Counted from the first letter of the stretch, positions 49,980 through 60,232 are shown. The stretch is DNA of 64,000 nucleotides from Nocardia sp. BMG111209 (GCF_000381925.1 NZ_KB907309.1:930001-994000), one strand, 5' to 3'. Made by a program: numbers and translations. The notes: generated by a model from the letters alone, not told the origin.

Positions 49980-50942
49980 ATGACCGACGCCGAGATGATC
50001 GTGCAGGGCACGCCGGAGGCCACCGCGGCCGGGCGGCGCACCCTGGTGTGGCGCCGCTTCCGGCGCAACCGGTCCGCGGTGACCGCCGCGATCGTGCTGC
50101 TGCTGATCGTGGCCGGCGCGTTCGGCCTGCCACCGCTGCTGCCCTACAAGTACTCCCAGCGCGACAGTTACGCGCTGCAGCAGCCGCCGAGTCCGAAGCA
50201 CTTGTTCGGTACCGACACCATCGGCCTGGACATGCTCGCGCAGACCCTGCACGGGCTGCAGAAGTCCTTGGTGATCGGTATCTGTGTGGCGATTCTCACC
50301 TCGCTGATCGCGGTCACCGCCGGGTCGGTGGCCGGACTGGTCGGCGGCTGGACCGACCGGGCCATCATGTGGCTGGTGGATCTGCTGCTGGTGGTGCCGA
50401 GCTTCATCGTCATCGCGATCTTCGCGCCGCGCACCAAGGGCAGCGGCTCGATCCTGCTGCTGACCGCGCTGCTCGCCGCGTTCGGCTGGATGATCAGCGC
50501 GCGCCTGGTCCGCGGGATGACGCTGAGCCTGCGCGATCGCGAATTCGTCCGGGCCGCACGGTATATGGGAGCGAACACCTGGACGGTGATCACCACCCAC
50601 ATCGTGCCGAACATCGCCTCGATCGTGATCATCGACACCACCCTGGCGGTGGGTTCTGCGATCATGTCCGAAACCGGTTTGAGCTTTCTGGGATTCGGCG
50701 TGCAGCCGCCGGACGTGTCGCTGGGATCGCTGATCGGCCGCGGCGCCGACCAGTGGACCGCCCCGTGGATGTTCCTGTTCCCCGGCGGCTTCCTGATCGC
50801 GATCGTGTTGTGCGCGAACCTGATCGGTGACGGCCTGCGCGACGCGTTCGATCCGGGTTCCCGGCGCGCCCGGGCCCGGCGCCGCAAGAGCACCACGACC
50901 GATGCGGCGCCGTCCGCCGACGAGAAGGTCCAGGCGTCATGA
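49980..50942 (+). CDS. Peptide/nickel-type ABC permease, DppC-like
   Basis: 320-residue partner permease. N-terminal cytoplasmic segment with [16 protein letters not shown] (OppC_N), then six helices. The [24 protein letters not shown] loop is followed by the EAA motif [28 protein letters not shown] and [22 protein letters not shown] typical of DppC. The C-terminus is basic. ATG 49980 follows GGGGAGG. The gene ends in a 4-bp ATGA overlap with the ATPase gene. Confidence 0.94.
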   Translation: MTDAEMIVQGTPEATAAGRRTLVWRRFRRNRSAVTAAIVLLLIVAGAFGLPPLLPYKYSQRDSYALQQPPSPKHLFGTDTIGLDMLAQTLHGLQKSLVIGICVAILTSLIAVTAGSVAGLVGGWTDRAIMWLVDLLLVVPSFIVIAIFAPRTKGSGSILLLTALLAAFGWMISARLVRGMTLSLRDREFVRAARYMGANTWTVITTHIVPNIASIVIIDTTLAVGSAIMSETGLSFLGFGVQPPDVSLGSLIGRGADQWTAPWMFLFPGGFLIAIVLCANLIGDGLRDAFDPGSRRARARRRKSTTTDAAPSADEKVQAS

Positions 50943-52789
50943 CCGAGCCCAACGTATCCCTGCTCGAGGTGTCCGATCTGGCGGTGTCGTTCCCGGGCGA
51001 GGAGGGGCGCATCGACGCCGTCCGCGGGGTGAACTACACCGTCTCCGACGGCGAGGTGCTGGCCATCGTCGGCGAATCCGGCTCCGGTAAGTCGGTGTCC
51101 TCGCTGGCGGTGATGGGACTGCTGCCCGACCAGGCCCGGGTGCGCGGGTCGATCCGGCTGCGCGGCCGGGAACTGCTCGGCATGGGCGACCGGCAGCTGT
51201 CGGCGCTGCGCGGCAGCCGGATCAGCATGGTGTTCCAGGACCCGCTGTCGGCGCTGACCCCGGTGTACCGGGTCGGCGACCAGATCGCCGAGGCGCTGAC
51301 CGCGCACAAGGATCTGGGCCGGCGGCAGGCCGACGCGCGGGCGGTCGAACTGCTGGATCTGGTCGGCATCCCGGATCCGGAACAGCGCGCCCGCGCCTTC
51401 CCGCACGAATTCTCCGGCGGTATGCGGCAGCGGGTGGTGATCGCGATGGCGATCGCCAACAATCCCGAGCTGATCATCTGCGACGAGCCGACCACCGCAC
51501 TGGACGTGACGGTGCAGCGGCAGATCCTCGAACTGTTGCGCACCGCGCGCGACATCACCCACGCGGGCGTCGTCATGATCACCCACGACATGGGTATCGC
51601 GGCCACCCTCGCCGACCGGGTGGCGGTGATGTACGCCGGGCGGATCGTCGAGTCCGCGCCGGTATCCGAGCTGTTCAACGCGCCGCGGATGCCGTACACC
51701 GTCGGCCTGCTGGGCTCGATCCCGCGGATGGACGGCCCGGCCCGCTCCCCGCTGATCCCGATCGCCGGCAGTCCGCCGGCCATGCACGCGCTGCCGCCGG
51801 GCTGCCCGTTCGCGCCGCGCTGCCCGGTCGCGATCGACGCCTGCCGCACCGTCGAACCGCCGCTGGCGCCCCTGGCCGCCGACCACGCGGCCGCCTGCCT
51901 GCGCACCGGCGAGGTCGGCACCGAGGAACTGTTCACCGCGTACCGCCGCGAGGTCGTCGCGCCCGAGCCCGGCGGCGACGAGGAGGCGGACACCCCGGTG
52001 GTGCTGCGGGTCTCGGAGCTGACCAAGACCTTCCCGCTCACCTCCGGCATGGTGTTCCGCCGCCGCACCGGCGTGGTCCGGGCGGTGGACGGCGTCGATT
52101 TCGAGATCCGGGCCGGTCGCACGCTGGCCCTGGTCGGCGAGTCCGGTTCGGGCAAGTCCACCACGCTGACCCAGATCATGGATCTGGTGCGGCCCGAATC
52201 CGGCACGATCGAGGTGTTCGGCGCCGACGTCGCGACCCTGACCCGGGAGCAGCGCCGCGAGCTGCGGCGGCGGATGCAGATCGTGTTCCAGGACCCGTCG
52301 GCCTCGCTGGATCCGCGGCTGCCGATCTTCGACGCGCTCGCCGAACCGCTGCGCGTCGACGGCCGCCGCCGCGACGAGATCCGCCGGCGGGTACCCGAAC
52401 TGCTGCGACAGGTCGGATTGGAGCCCGAACACGCCGACCGCTATCCCGCCGACTTCTCCGGCGGGCAGAAGCAGCGCATCAACATCGCCCGCGCGCTGGC
52501 GCTCGACCCGGCCCTGCTGGTGCTCGACGAGCCGGTCTCGTCGCTGGACGTCTCGATCCAGGCGGGGGTGCTGAACCTGTTGCGGGACCTGCAGATCGAG
52601 CGCTGCCTGTCGTATCTGTTCGTGTCCCACGACCTTTCGGTGGTGCGCAACCTCGCCCACGACATCGCGGTGATGTATCGCGGCCGGATCGTCGAATACG
52701 GCCCGGCGGACCGGATTTTCGCCGATCCGCGGGACGAGTACACCCGGGCGCTGATCGACGCGGTACCGGTTCCGGTCGTCTCACGATAG
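50939..52789 (+). CDS. Fused DppD-DppF-like ABC ATPase
   Basis: 616 residues with two complete nucleotide-binding domains in one chain. The first (about 5-260) has Walker A GESGSGKS, signature [14 protein letters not shown] and Walker [13 protein letters not shown]. The oligopeptide-family C-terminal extension follows, with Cys-rich [15 protein letters not shown], which in related proteins binds an Fe-S cluster or structural metal. The second (about 350-610) has [23 protein letters not shown] and [12 protein letters not shown]. Overlaps the upstream permease by 4 bp; 9 bp to the next gene. Both sites look competent. Confidence 0.95.
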   Translation: MTEPNVSLLEVSDLAVSFPGEEGRIDAVRGVNYTVSDGEVLAIVGESGSGKSVSSLAVMGLLPDQARVRGSIRLRGRELLGMGDRQLSALRGSRISMVFQDPLSALTPVYRVGDQIAEALTAHKDLGRRQADARAVELLDLVGIPDPEQRARAFPHEFSGGMRQRVVIAMAIANNPELIICDEPTTALDVTVQRQILELLRTARDITHAGVVMITHDMGIAATLADRVAVMYAGRIVESAPVSELFNAPRMPYTVGLLGSIPRMDGPARSPLIPIAGSPPAMHALPPGCPFAPRCPVAIDACRTVEPPLAPLAADHAAACLRTGEVGTEELFTAYRREVVAPEPGGDEEADTPVVLRVSELTKTFPLTSGMVFRRRTGVVRAVDGVDFEIRAGRTLALVGESGSGKSTTLTQIMDLVRPESGTIEVFGADVATLTREQRRELRRRMQIVFQDPSASLDPRLPIFDALAEPLRVDGRRRDEIRRRVPELLRQVGLEPEHADRYPADFSGGQKQRINIARALALDPALLVLDEPVSSLDVSIQAGVLNLLRDLQIERCLSYLFVSHDLSVVRNLAHDIAVMYRGRIVEYGPADRIFADPRDEYTRALIDAVPVPVVSR

Positions 52790-52798
52790 GAGGGCATC

Positions 52799-54472
52799 GT
52801 GCGGATATCCGCGCGCGCAGTGCTGGCGGTGACGGTCGCCGTGACGACGGTCCTCGGGCTCGGCGCCTGTTCCGGGGGTGCGCCGGCGCCGGCCGGTCGC
52901 ACCGCGCTGGGCACCACCAACGACATCAATCCCGTACCGCGCGAAGGGGTTCGCGAGGGCGGGAATCTGCGGCTGCCGACGCCGTCGGTCCCGGAGAACT
53001 GGAATGTGCTCTCCAACGACGGCAACGACGCCGACTTCGCCGATATCGTGCGCCCGATGCTGCCGCAGGCGTTCACGATCGATCCCGGCGGCCGGCTCGA
53101 GGTCGACCACGACTTCTTCACCGATGTGCAGCTGACCAGCACCGATCCGCAGCAGGTCACCTACACCATCAACCCGAAGGCGGTGTGGAGCGACGGGTCG
53201 CCGATCACCTGGGCCGATATCGCCGCGCAGGCGCACGCGCTCAGCGGCGCCGACAAGAAGTACCTGATCGCCATCAACAACGGCTTCGACCGGGTGTCCG
53301 ATGTCCAGCGCGGCGCCGACGACCGGCAGGCCGTGATCACCTTCAAGCAGCACTATTCCGAATGGCGCGGCCAGTTCTCGGGCAACGCGATGCTGTACCC
53401 GAAATCGGTGACCGGCGATCCGGAGGCGTTCGACCACGGCCTGGTCAACGGGATCACGCTGACCGCCGGGCCGTTCGCGGTGCAGTCGATCGACCGCACC
53501 CAGGGCCGGATCACGCTGGGCCGCAACCCGAAATGGTGGGGTACGCCGCCGAAGCTGGACACCATCACCTTCAGCGTGCTGGACCGGGCCGCCTGGCCCG
53601 GCGCACTCCAGAACAACGAACTCGACGCCGCGTGGCTGAGCACCAGCAACGACGTTGCGGCCGTGCGCACCTCGCCGGGAGTGGTGCTGCGGCGCGCACC
53701 CGGTAACCGCTGGCGGCAGCTCACCTTCAACGGCGCCCCCGGTTCGATCCTGGCCGATCGGCAACTGCGCGTGGCGATCTCGAAGGCGATCGACCGGTCG
53801 GGGATCGCCGCGGCGGCGCTGCGCGGCCTCACCGATACCCCGGTTCCGTTGAACAGCCACATCTTCCTGCAAGGGCAGCCCGGATATCGGGACAACAGCA
53901 CGGTTTTCGATCCCGCGGCGGCCGCCGCCGAACTGGACAAGCTCGGCTGGACCCTGCAGGGCGACGTGCGGGTCAAGGACGGCCGGCGGCTGGAGATCCG
54001 CGACGTCATGTACAACGATCCGGCCTGGGTGCAGATAGCCCAGATCATCCAGGACAATCTGGCCCATGTGGGCGTGAAGATGTCCATCGACGTGCGGCCG
54101 GCGCAGAACTTCTTCAGCGGTGTGGTGATTCCGGGCGATTTCGATCTGGCCCAGTTCTCCTATCAGGGCGATCCGTTCCCGCTGAGCAGTCTGCCGCAGA
54201 TCTACGCGCTGCATCCCGACGACGAGCAGGGCAATTTCGGCCGGATCGGCTCGCCGGAACTCAACGACCTGATCGACCGGACCCAGTCCGAACTCGATCC
54301 GGACAAGGCGATCGACCTGGCGAATCAGGTGGACCGCAGTGTGTTCGAGGAGGGGCACTCACTGCCGCTCACGCAGGACCCGGGCAACTGGGGAGTGCGC
54401 GACAACGTCGCCAACTTCGGCGCACCCGGCCTGGCCTCCTACGACTACACCCTCATCGGCTTCGTGAACTGA
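52799..54472 (+). CDS. ABC importer solute-binding lipoprotein 1
   Basis: 557-residue family 5 (DppA/OppA-type) binding lipoprotein. Signal peptide with lipobox LGAC (Cys24), then ALGTTNDINPVPREG, the N-terminal lobe, and family segments QQVTYTINPKAVWSDGSPITWADI and GRNPKWWGTPPKLDTITF. Start GTG 52799 follows AGGAGGG with ideal spacing. A tandem paralogue follows 16 bp later. The two differ in the ligand-facing central part, which suggests split specificity. Ligand unknown, probably peptides. Confidence 0.94.
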   Translation: MRISARAVLAVTVAVTTVLGLGACSGGAPAPAGRTALGTTNDINPVPREGVREGGNLRLPTPSVPENWNVLSNDGNDADFADIVRPMLPQAFTIDPGGRLEVDHDFFTDVQLTSTDPQQVTYTINPKAVWSDGSPITWADIAAQAHALSGADKKYLIAINNGFDRVSDVQRGADDRQAVITFKQHYSEWRGQFSGNAMLYPKSVTGDPEAFDHGLVNGITLTAGPFAVQSIDRTQGRITLGRNPKWWGTPPKLDTITFSVLDRAAWPGALQNNELDAAWLSTSNDVAAVRTSPGVVLRRAPGNRWRQLTFNGAPGSILADRQLRVAISKAIDRSGIAAAALRGLTDTPVPLNSHIFLQGQPGYRDNSTVFDPAAAAAELDKLGWTLQGDVRVKDGRRLEIRDVMYNDPAWVQIAQIIQDNLAHVGVKMSIDVRPAQNFFSGVVIPGDFDLAQFSYQGDPFPLSSLPQIYALHPDDEQGNFGRIGSPELNDLIDRTQSELDPDKAIDLANQVDRSVFEEGHSLPLTQDPGNWGVRDNVANFGAPGLASYDYTLIGFVN

Positions 54473-54488
54473 GGATAAGGAGCGACCC

Positions 54489-56153
54489 ATGCGGATTCGT
54501 CCACTGGTGACCCGACTGGCGATCCCGGCGGTCGCCGTCGGACTGCTGGTGTCGGGCTGTAGCGCCGGCACCGGCCCGTCCGGCACCGCCGATATCGGGA
54601 CGACCAACGATATCGATCCACAGGATCCCGCCGCGTTGAAGGACGGCGGCAATCTGCGGATGTCGATCAGCTCCTTCCCGGAGACCTTCAACAATCTGCA
54701 CGTCGATACGGACGCCGACGTCTCGGCCGTGGTCGCCCCGCTGCTGCCGTCGGCATTCAATTTCGACGCCGCGGCTGTGCCCTCGGTGAATCACGACTAT
54801 TTCACCGACGTCGCGTTGACGGGTACCAACCCGCAACAGGTCACCTACACCATCAACCCGAAGGCGGTGTGGACCGACGGCAGCCCGATCACCTGGGCGG
54901 ACCTGCAGTCCGAGGCGGCAGCGCTGGGCGGCGCGGACAAGGGTTTCCAGATCAACTCCCCGGGCGGTTTCGACCGGGTCGCGAAGGTGGAGCGGGGGGT
55001 CGACGATCGGCAGGCGATCGTCACGTTCAGCAAGCCGTACGCCGAATGGCAGGGGCAATTCAGCCCGCTGTATCCGAAGGCGGTCACCGCGAACCCGCAA
55101 GCGTTCAACGACCTGGATCGCAACACCCTCACGGTCGGTTCCGGCCCGTTCGTGATCAGCAATATCGACCGCACCCAGAATCGGATCACGCTGAGCCGCA
55201 ATCCGAAATGGTGGGGCGACACCCCCAAACTCGACACCGTCACCTTCAGTGTGCTGGACAGTACCGCGGTCCTGGGCGGCATCCAGAACAACGAACTCGA
55301 CTACGCCTACATGTCGGGGCTGGCGAATGTGACGGCCGCGCGCACCACACCCGGAATCGCCGTCCGGCGCGCCGCGGAGCCGTCGTTCAACGTACTGACC
55401 TTCAACGGCGCGAACGGCTCGATCCTGGCCGATGCCAAATTGCGCCTGGCGATCTCGAAGGCGATCGACCGGCAGGCCATCGTGAACGCCAGCCAGCACG
55501 GCGTGGTCGACACTCCGAAAACGCTGAACAACCATATTTTCATGGCCGGTCAGAAGGGGTACCAGGACAATTCGGCGCCGACCGCCTTCGACCCGAATCA
55601 GGCCGCCGCGGAATTGGATTCGCTGGGCTGGAAGCTCAACGGCGACACCCGGGAGAAGGACGGCCGGAAGCTGGTGCTGCGGGATGTGATGTATCAGCAG
55701 GACCTGTGGGTCGACAGCGCGAAGATCATCCAGGAGAACCTGGCCAAGGTCGGCGTGAAGCTCGACATCCAGACCTACCCCGGGCAGAGTCTGTTCACCA
55801 ACGTCATCAACCCGGGCAATTTCGATCTGGCACAGTTCGGTTGGAGCGGCAGCGCGCTGCCGTTGGGCGCGCTGGAGCAGATCTACGCGTACTACCCGGA
55901 CAACCCGCAGGGTAACCACGGCCGGATCGGGTCGACGGAGCTCAATACGCTCATCGATCAGACCTTGTCGGAACTGGATCCGGGCAAGGCGATCGACCTG
56001 GCCAACCAGTGCGACAAGATGATCTGGGCAGAAGGCTTCTCGCTGCCGCTGAACCAGGCCTCCGGCAATTACGCGGTCCGGTCGAATCTGGCGAATATCG
56101 GCGCGTTCGGGCTCGCGTCCGCGGATTGGACGAAAATCGGCTTCGTGCAGTGA
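54489..56153 (+). CDS. ABC importer solute-binding lipoprotein 2
   Basis: 554-residue paralogue of the preceding gene. Lipobox VSGC (Cys24), then IGTTNDIDPQDPAALKDGGNLR, QQVTYTINPKAVWTDGSPITWADL and SRNPKWWGDTPKLDTVTF. Start ATG 54489 follows AAGGAG. Both copies keep the whole fold, so this is a functional duplication rather than a decaying copy. Its stop overlaps the next start (GTGA), coupling it to a small membrane protein. Confidence 0.94.
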   Translation: MRIRPLVTRLAIPAVAVGLLVSGCSAGTGPSGTADIGTTNDIDPQDPAALKDGGNLRMSISSFPETFNNLHVDTDADVSAVVAPLLPSAFNFDAAAVPSVNHDYFTDVALTGTNPQQVTYTINPKAVWTDGSPITWADLQSEAAALGGADKGFQINSPGGFDRVAKVERGVDDRQAIVTFSKPYAEWQGQFSPLYPKAVTANPQAFNDLDRNTLTVGSGPFVISNIDRTQNRITLSRNPKWWGDTPKLDTVTFSVLDSTAVLGGIQNNELDYAYMSGLANVTAARTTPGIAVRRAAEPSFNVLTFNGANGSILADAKLRLAISKAIDRQAIVNASQHGVVDTPKTLNNHIFMAGQKGYQDNSAPTAFDPNQAAAELDSLGWKLNGDTREKDGRKLVLRDVMYQQDLWVDSAKIIQENLAKVGVKLDIQTYPGQSLFTNVINPGNFDLAQFGWSGSALPLGALEQIYAYYPDNPQGNHGRIGSTELNTLIDQTLSELDPGKAIDLANQCDKMIWAEGFSLPLNQASGNYAVRSNLANIGAFGLASADWTKIGFVQ

Positions 56154-56872
56154 GTTCCGCCTTCCGTCATCCACTGGCCTACCCGGTGCTGACGGCGGGC
56201 GGCGCCCTGGTCGCCTGCCTGGCCTGGACGCCGTTCGCCGATCCGGAACAGCTGGCCATGCTGGTGACGGTGGCGCTGATCGTGCTGGGCTACACCGGTT
56301 TCCGGCTTGCCGTCGCGTTCGGGTGGTTCCGCCCGGCGACGTCCGGCGGTGGCGTCCGGACGGAGTCGGCCGAATGTCGCCATCCGGCAACGACGCCCGG
56401 GCTGCTCGGCTCGCCGGCCGCGACGGGTGAACGGGTCCGGCAGCAGCACCGGCTGACCAGCCGCTCCTGGCTGGAATATTCGGTCGACGGCCGGACCCGT
56501 TGGCTGCCGGTATATTTCGATCCCGCCCTGGTCACGGTACCGGCCGCGGCGATCGAATCCATCGGCGGCACCGTGCGAATCGGCACGCTGCGGGTGTATC
56601 CGGCCGGGCGGCATCGTGATTCGGAACCCGCCGGCCGATTGATCGACAATCCGGGCCGCGCCGATCCGGACGGTCCGGCTCGGGCCGCCCGCAGCGCCCG
56701 GCCGGGACGCCGCCTGCTGCTCGACGCGCAGCACGCCGTCGCGGCCCCGTTCGCGGGCCTGCTCTGGATCTACGTCGCCGGGGGCGGAGTCGGGGCCTAC
56801 TGCGGCGCGACGGTCGTCGCCGCCGCGGTGGCCGTGTGGCTACCCGCCATCCGCGGCTCCGATCCGAGCTGA
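56150..56872 (+). CDS. Membrane protein of unknown function coupled to ABC operon
   Basis: I do not recognise a family. 240 residues starting GTG 56150, which overlaps the stop of binding protein 2 by 4 bp. Two hydrophobic helices near the N-terminus (about 10-28 and 33-52), a soluble middle part with LTSRSWLEYSVDGRTRWLPVYFDPALV that looks like a small beta domain, and two more helices at about 197-235. The tight coupling suggests co-production with the importer, but many actinobacterial operons collect unrelated small membrane proteins. Hypothetical. Confidence 0.75.
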   Translation: MSSAFRHPLAYPVLTAGGALVACLAWTPFADPEQLAMLVTVALIVLGYTGFRLAVAFGWFRPATSGGGVRTESAECRHPATTPGLLGSPAATGERVRQQHRLTSRSWLEYSVDGRTRWLPVYFDPALVTVPAAAIESIGGTVRIGTLRVYPAGRHRDSEPAGRLIDNPGRADPDGPARAARSARPGRRLLLDAQHAVAAPFAGLLWIYVAGGGVGAYCGATVVAAAVAVWLPAIRGSDPS

Positions 56873-56902
56873 CCGCGGACCCGGCCACCTCCGGCTCGGC
56901 GT

Positions 56903-57664
56903 TCAGCCCGCGGCGCGGCGCTCGGCGGCGGCGCGGCGGCGGGCCATTTCCTCCTGGTCCAGGACGAGCGCCCGTTCCGGGGTCGGGGCCGAGCCGCCGA
57001 GGCGGGCCGGGACCCAAGGAGCGCCGGCGGGCATGTCGTAGCCCTCCTGTGCGCGGGTCAGCAGTTCCGTCATGGCCGTGCGCAGGTCGGCGGTCAGGTC
57101 GTCGGCCGACTCGCCCGGCGGGATGGGTGTGCCGATCCGGATGTTGATCGGGAAGCGGTGGCGGCCCAGCTGTTTCGGGAGGTCCTTGGTCCAGACCCGG
57201 TGCGCGCCCCAGATGGTCATCGGAATGATGGGCACCCCGGCCTCGATCGCCATCCGGGCCGCGCCGGACTTGAATTCCTTCAGTTCGAAGCTGCGGCTGA
57301 TCGTGGCCTCCGGATAGACCACCACGATCTCGCCGTCCCGCAGCGAATCCACCGCGCGCGTATAGGATTGCGCCCCCGCGCTGCGGTCGACGCCGATCGC
57401 CTTGCAGTGCTTCATCAGCCAGCCGACGATGCCGTGCTCCAACTCGGCCTTCATCATGTAGCGGACGTTGCGGCCGGATCTGCGGCCGACCAGCCCGACC
57501 TCCATGAAGTCCAGATACGCCGTGTGGTTCACCGCCAGTACGGCGCCGCCCGTGCGCGGAATATTGTCCTGGCCGCCGATATCTATCCGCAGGCCCTGCA
57601 GCCCGAAGAACGTACGCACCAGGCCGGTGAGCACATCGAAGACCGGTTCTTGCCCCATCACCAT
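56903..57664 (-). CDS. PlsC-type acyltransferase (Rv3814c-3816c group), second copy
   Basis: 253-residue 1-acylglycerol-3-phosphate-type acyltransferase. Catalytic HX4D motif in VNHTAYLDF, then RYMMKAELEHGIVGW, and the phosphate-binding PEAT motif in YPEATISRSFELKEFKSGAARMA. The C-terminal WVPARLGGSAPT is shared with its upstream neighbour. Start ATG 57664 follows GGAG; GTG 57679 is possible. It lies 32 bp after its paralogue in the same operon. In M. tuberculosis three such genes sit here; two are present in this window. Likely substrate: acyl-CoA or ACP with lysophosphatidate or another lipid acceptor. Confidence 0.9.
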   Translation of the reverse strand: MVMGQEPVFDVLTGLVRTFFGLQGLRIDIGGQDNIPRTGGAVLAVNHTAYLDFMEVGLVGRRSGRNVRYMMKAELEHGIVGWLMKHCKAIGVDRSAGAQSYTRAVDSLRDGEIVVVYPEATISRSFELKEFKSGAARMAIEAGVPIIPMTIWGAHRVWTKDLPKQLGRHRFPINIRIGTPIPPGESADDLTADLRTAMTELLTRAQEGYDMPAGAPWVPARLGGSAPTPERALVLDQEEMARRRAAAERRAAG

Positions 57665-57696
57665 CGGACTCTCCGCCACTAACTCCCGATTCGCGC

Positions 57697-58476
57697 CTAC
57701 TGCGAGCCGGATTCCGTCTTCCGCCGGTCGGCCCGCGCCTGCGCCTCGGCGGCGTCGAGCGCGTCGGCCTCCTCCAGGGTGGGCGCACTGCCGCCCAGCC
57801 GGGCCGGAACCCAGTACGCGCCGGGCTCGTGCTGGTAGTCCTTCTGCAGCTCGAGCAGCATGTCCTGCATGGTCGAGTGCAGTCGCTCGGTCAGTTCGGC
57901 GGCCGCGGCGCCGATATCGTCGCCCTCGACCACCGGCGGCCGGATCGGCTCGCCGACCGCGATCGAGATCGGGGTGTTGGTCCGGCCGAGCCGCTTCGGA
58001 TAGCCCTTGGTCCACACCCGCTGCGCGCCCCAGATCACCATGGGGATGATCGGCGTGCCGGATTCGATCGCCATCCGGGCCGCGCCGGACTTGAAACCCT
58101 TGATCTCGTAGCTGCGGCTGATGGTGGCCTCCGGATACACGCCGACCAGTTCGCCGCGGCGCAGATAGCCGACCGCGGCCTGGTAGGAGTCGGCGCCGGC
58201 CCCGCGATCGACGGGGATGTGCTTCAGCGCCCGCATGATGGGGCCGGACACGCCGTGATCGAAGACCTCCTTCTTCGCCATGAACCGGATGTACCGCTTC
58301 GGGGTGCGCACGGGCAGCCCGGCGTAGGTGAAGTCCAGGTATCCGGTGTGGTTGACGGCGATGACCGCGCCACCGGTAGCGGGGATGCGCTCGGCACCCC
58401 TGACGTCGAATTTCAGGCCCTGTGCGAAGAAGACGGTCCGGGCCAGCCCGATGATCGTCCGGTAGACGGGTTCCAC
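57697..58476 (-). CDS. PlsC-type acyltransferase (Rv3814c-3816c group), first copy
   Basis: 259-residue acyltransferase with HX4D in VNHTGYLDF, RFMAKKEVFDHGVSGP, and PEAT in YPEATISRSYEIKGFKSGAARMA; ends in a charged tail. Start GTG 58476 is exactly 8 nt after TAGGCT, so the message is probably leaderless. It heads a two-gene operon with the following paralogue. Probably peripheral membrane. Confidence 0.92.
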   Translation of the reverse strand: MEPVYRTIIGLARTVFFAQGLKFDVRGAERIPATGGAVIAVNHTGYLDFTYAGLPVRTPKRYIRFMAKKEVFDHGVSGPIMRALKHIPVDRGAGADSYQAAVGYLRRGELVGVYPEATISRSYEIKGFKSGAARMAIESGTPIIPMVIWGAQRVWTKGYPKRLGRTNTPISIAVGEPIRPPVVEGDDIGAAAAELTERLHSTMQDMLLELQKDYQHEPGAYWVPARLGGSAPTLEEADALDAAEAQARADRRKTESGSQ

Positions 58477-58484
58477 GTTCGGCC

Positions 58485-58490
58485 AGCCTA
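58485..58490 (-). promoter_or_regulatory. -10 hexamer TAGGCT of acyltransferase operon (leaderless)
   Basis: TAGGCT on the minus strand, 8 nt before GTG 58476; no ribosome site. Confidence 0.55.
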
Positions 58491-58645
58491 GTCGGTCGCG
58501 GCGCCGGTGACCCGGGACACCGGCACATCACGTCATTCCGGACATCCGCGGCGAACACGGCGGGCCCGGTGCCGCCGGATCGGCGATGTCACGATTCAGC
58601 GGCTACCCTGGGTCACCGGCAATCGGTTCAGGAGGGACCAGTTTC

Positions 58646-60196
58646 GTGCAGATCACCAGCGTCGGCCACGCCGGCTTCCATATCCGCACCGCGGCCGGGT
58701 CGATCCTGTGTGATCCGTGGGTCAACCCGGCGTACTTCGCGTCGTGGTTCCCGTTCCCGGACAATTCGGGGCTGGACTGGGCGACGCTGGGCGACGTCGA
58801 TTTCCTGTACGTCTCGCATCTGCACCGTGACCATTTCGACGCCCGGCTGCTCGACGAGTACGTCAACAAGGACGCCACCGTCCTGCTGCCGGACTTCCCG
58901 GTGCCGGATCTGCAACGTGAGCTGGAGAAACTCGGCTTCCGGAAGTTCCTCGAGACCCGCGATTCGGTCCGGCACACGGTCAGCGGCCCCGGCGGCGATC
59001 TGGATGTGATGATCATCGCCCTGCGCGCCCCCGCGGACGGCCCGATCGGCGACTCGGGCCTGGTCGTCGCCGACGGCGAGACGGTCTGCTTCAACATGAA
59101 CGACGCGCGGCCGGTCGACATGGATGTGCTGCACGACCGGTTCGGCCACGTCGACGTGCACCTGCTGCAGTACTCCGGGGCCATCTGGTACCCGATGGTG
59201 TACGACATCCCGGCCCGCACCAAGGCCAACTTCGGCAAGCAGAAGCGGCAGCGCGGCATGGACCGGGCGCGCAGCTACGTCGAGCAGGTCGGCGCGACCT
59301 GGGTGGTGCCGTCGGCGGGACCGCCGGTATTCCTGGATCCGGAGCTGCGCTACCTCAACGACGACGGCCCGGACCGCTCCTCCGCCGAGAACGGCAACAT
59401 CTTCCCCGACCAGGTCACCTTCCTGGAACAGCTGCGGTTGCACGGCAACGACCACGGCGTGCTGATGATCCCGGGCTCGGTGGCCGAGGTGCACGGCGCC
59501 GAACTGTCGGTCGCGCATCCGGTCGATCCGGAGCGGATCTACGGCGACAAGGCCGCCTACATCGAGCGGCTGGCACAGGAGAAGGCGCCGATCCTGGCCG
59601 CCGAGAAGGCCAACTGGGCCATCGGCGACGAACCGCTGCTGCCGCAGTTGAAGACGCTGTTCGAGCCGATCATGGCGGCGAGCCCGCAGATCTCCGACGG
59701 TATCGGCTATCCGGTGGGCCTGGTGCTCGGCCACGAGACCGTGGTGCTGGACTTCCCGCAGCGGACCGTGCGCGCCCCGATCGAAGGCGAGGGCAAGTAC
59801 CGCTACGGCTTCCGCATCGACCCGCAGCTGGTCCGCACGGTGCTGCGCGACGACGAGCCGGACTGGGTGAACACCATCTTCCTGTCCACCCGCTTCCAGG
59901 CGTGGCGGATCGGCGGGTACAACGAGTACCTCTACACCTTCTTCAAATGCCTCAGCGAGGAGCGCATCGCCTACGCCGACGGCTGGTTCGCCGAATCGCA
60001 CGACGATACGGCGTCCTGCGAGCTGGCCGGCTGGGAGGTGCAGCGGCGCTGCCCGCACCTGAAGGCCGACCTGTCGAAGTTCGGTGTGGTCGAGGGCACC
60101 ACGCTGACCTGCAATCTGCACGGCTGGCAGTGGGATCTGGAATCGGGCCGCTGCAAGACCTCCAAGGGCCACGAACTGCGCAGCCGCCGGCTCTGA
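58646..60196 (+). CDS. Metallo-beta-lactamase-fold protein with C-terminal Rieske domain (Rv3818-like)
   Basis: 516 residues, the same length as I recall for M. tuberculosis Rv3818. The N-terminal metallo-beta-lactamase (UlaG-like) domain starts ITSVGHAGFHIRTAAG and has the metal motif H58-x-H60-x-D62-H63 in VSHLHRDHFD. The C-terminal Rieske 2Fe-2S site is C469-x-H471 and C489-x2-H492 (RRCPHLKAD, TCNLHGWQWD). The combination resembles CMP-N-acetylneuraminate hydroxylase architecture, but the reaction is unknown. Start GTG 58646 follows AGGAGGG; a -10 (TACCCT, 58604-58609) lies upstream. Cytoplasmic, no signal peptide. Confidence 0.92.
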   Translation: MQITSVGHAGFHIRTAAGSILCDPWVNPAYFASWFPFPDNSGLDWATLGDVDFLYVSHLHRDHFDARLLDEYVNKDATVLLPDFPVPDLQRELEKLGFRKFLETRDSVRHTVSGPGGDLDVMIIALRAPADGPIGDSGLVVADGETVCFNMNDARPVDMDVLHDRFGHVDVHLLQYSGAIWYPMVYDIPARTKANFGKQKRQRGMDRARSYVEQVGATWVVPSAGPPVFLDPELRYLNDDGPDRSSAENGNIFPDQVTFLEQLRLHGNDHGVLMIPGSVAEVHGAELSVAHPVDPERIYGDKAAYIERLAQEKAPILAAEKANWAIGDEPLLPQLKTLFEPIMAASPQISDGIGYPVGLVLGHETVVLDFPQRTVRAPIEGEGKYRYGFRIDPQLVRTVLRDDEPDWVNTIFLSTRFQAWRIGGYNEYLYTFFKCLSEERIAYADGWFAESHDDTASCELAGWEVQRRCPHLKADLSKFGVVEGTTLTCNLHGWQWDLESGRCKTSKGHELRSRRL

Positions 60197-60205
60197 ACCG
60201 ATCGC

Positions 60206-60225
60206 CGGGGCGGCGTGCCGCCCCG
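60206..60225. terminator. Hairpin between convergent genes
   Basis: CGGGGCGGC-GT-GCCGCCCCG, effective 8-bp stem with 4-nt loop, between the Rieske protein gene and the GGDEF/EAL gene. Confidence 0.65.
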
Positions 60226-60232
60226 CACCGGA

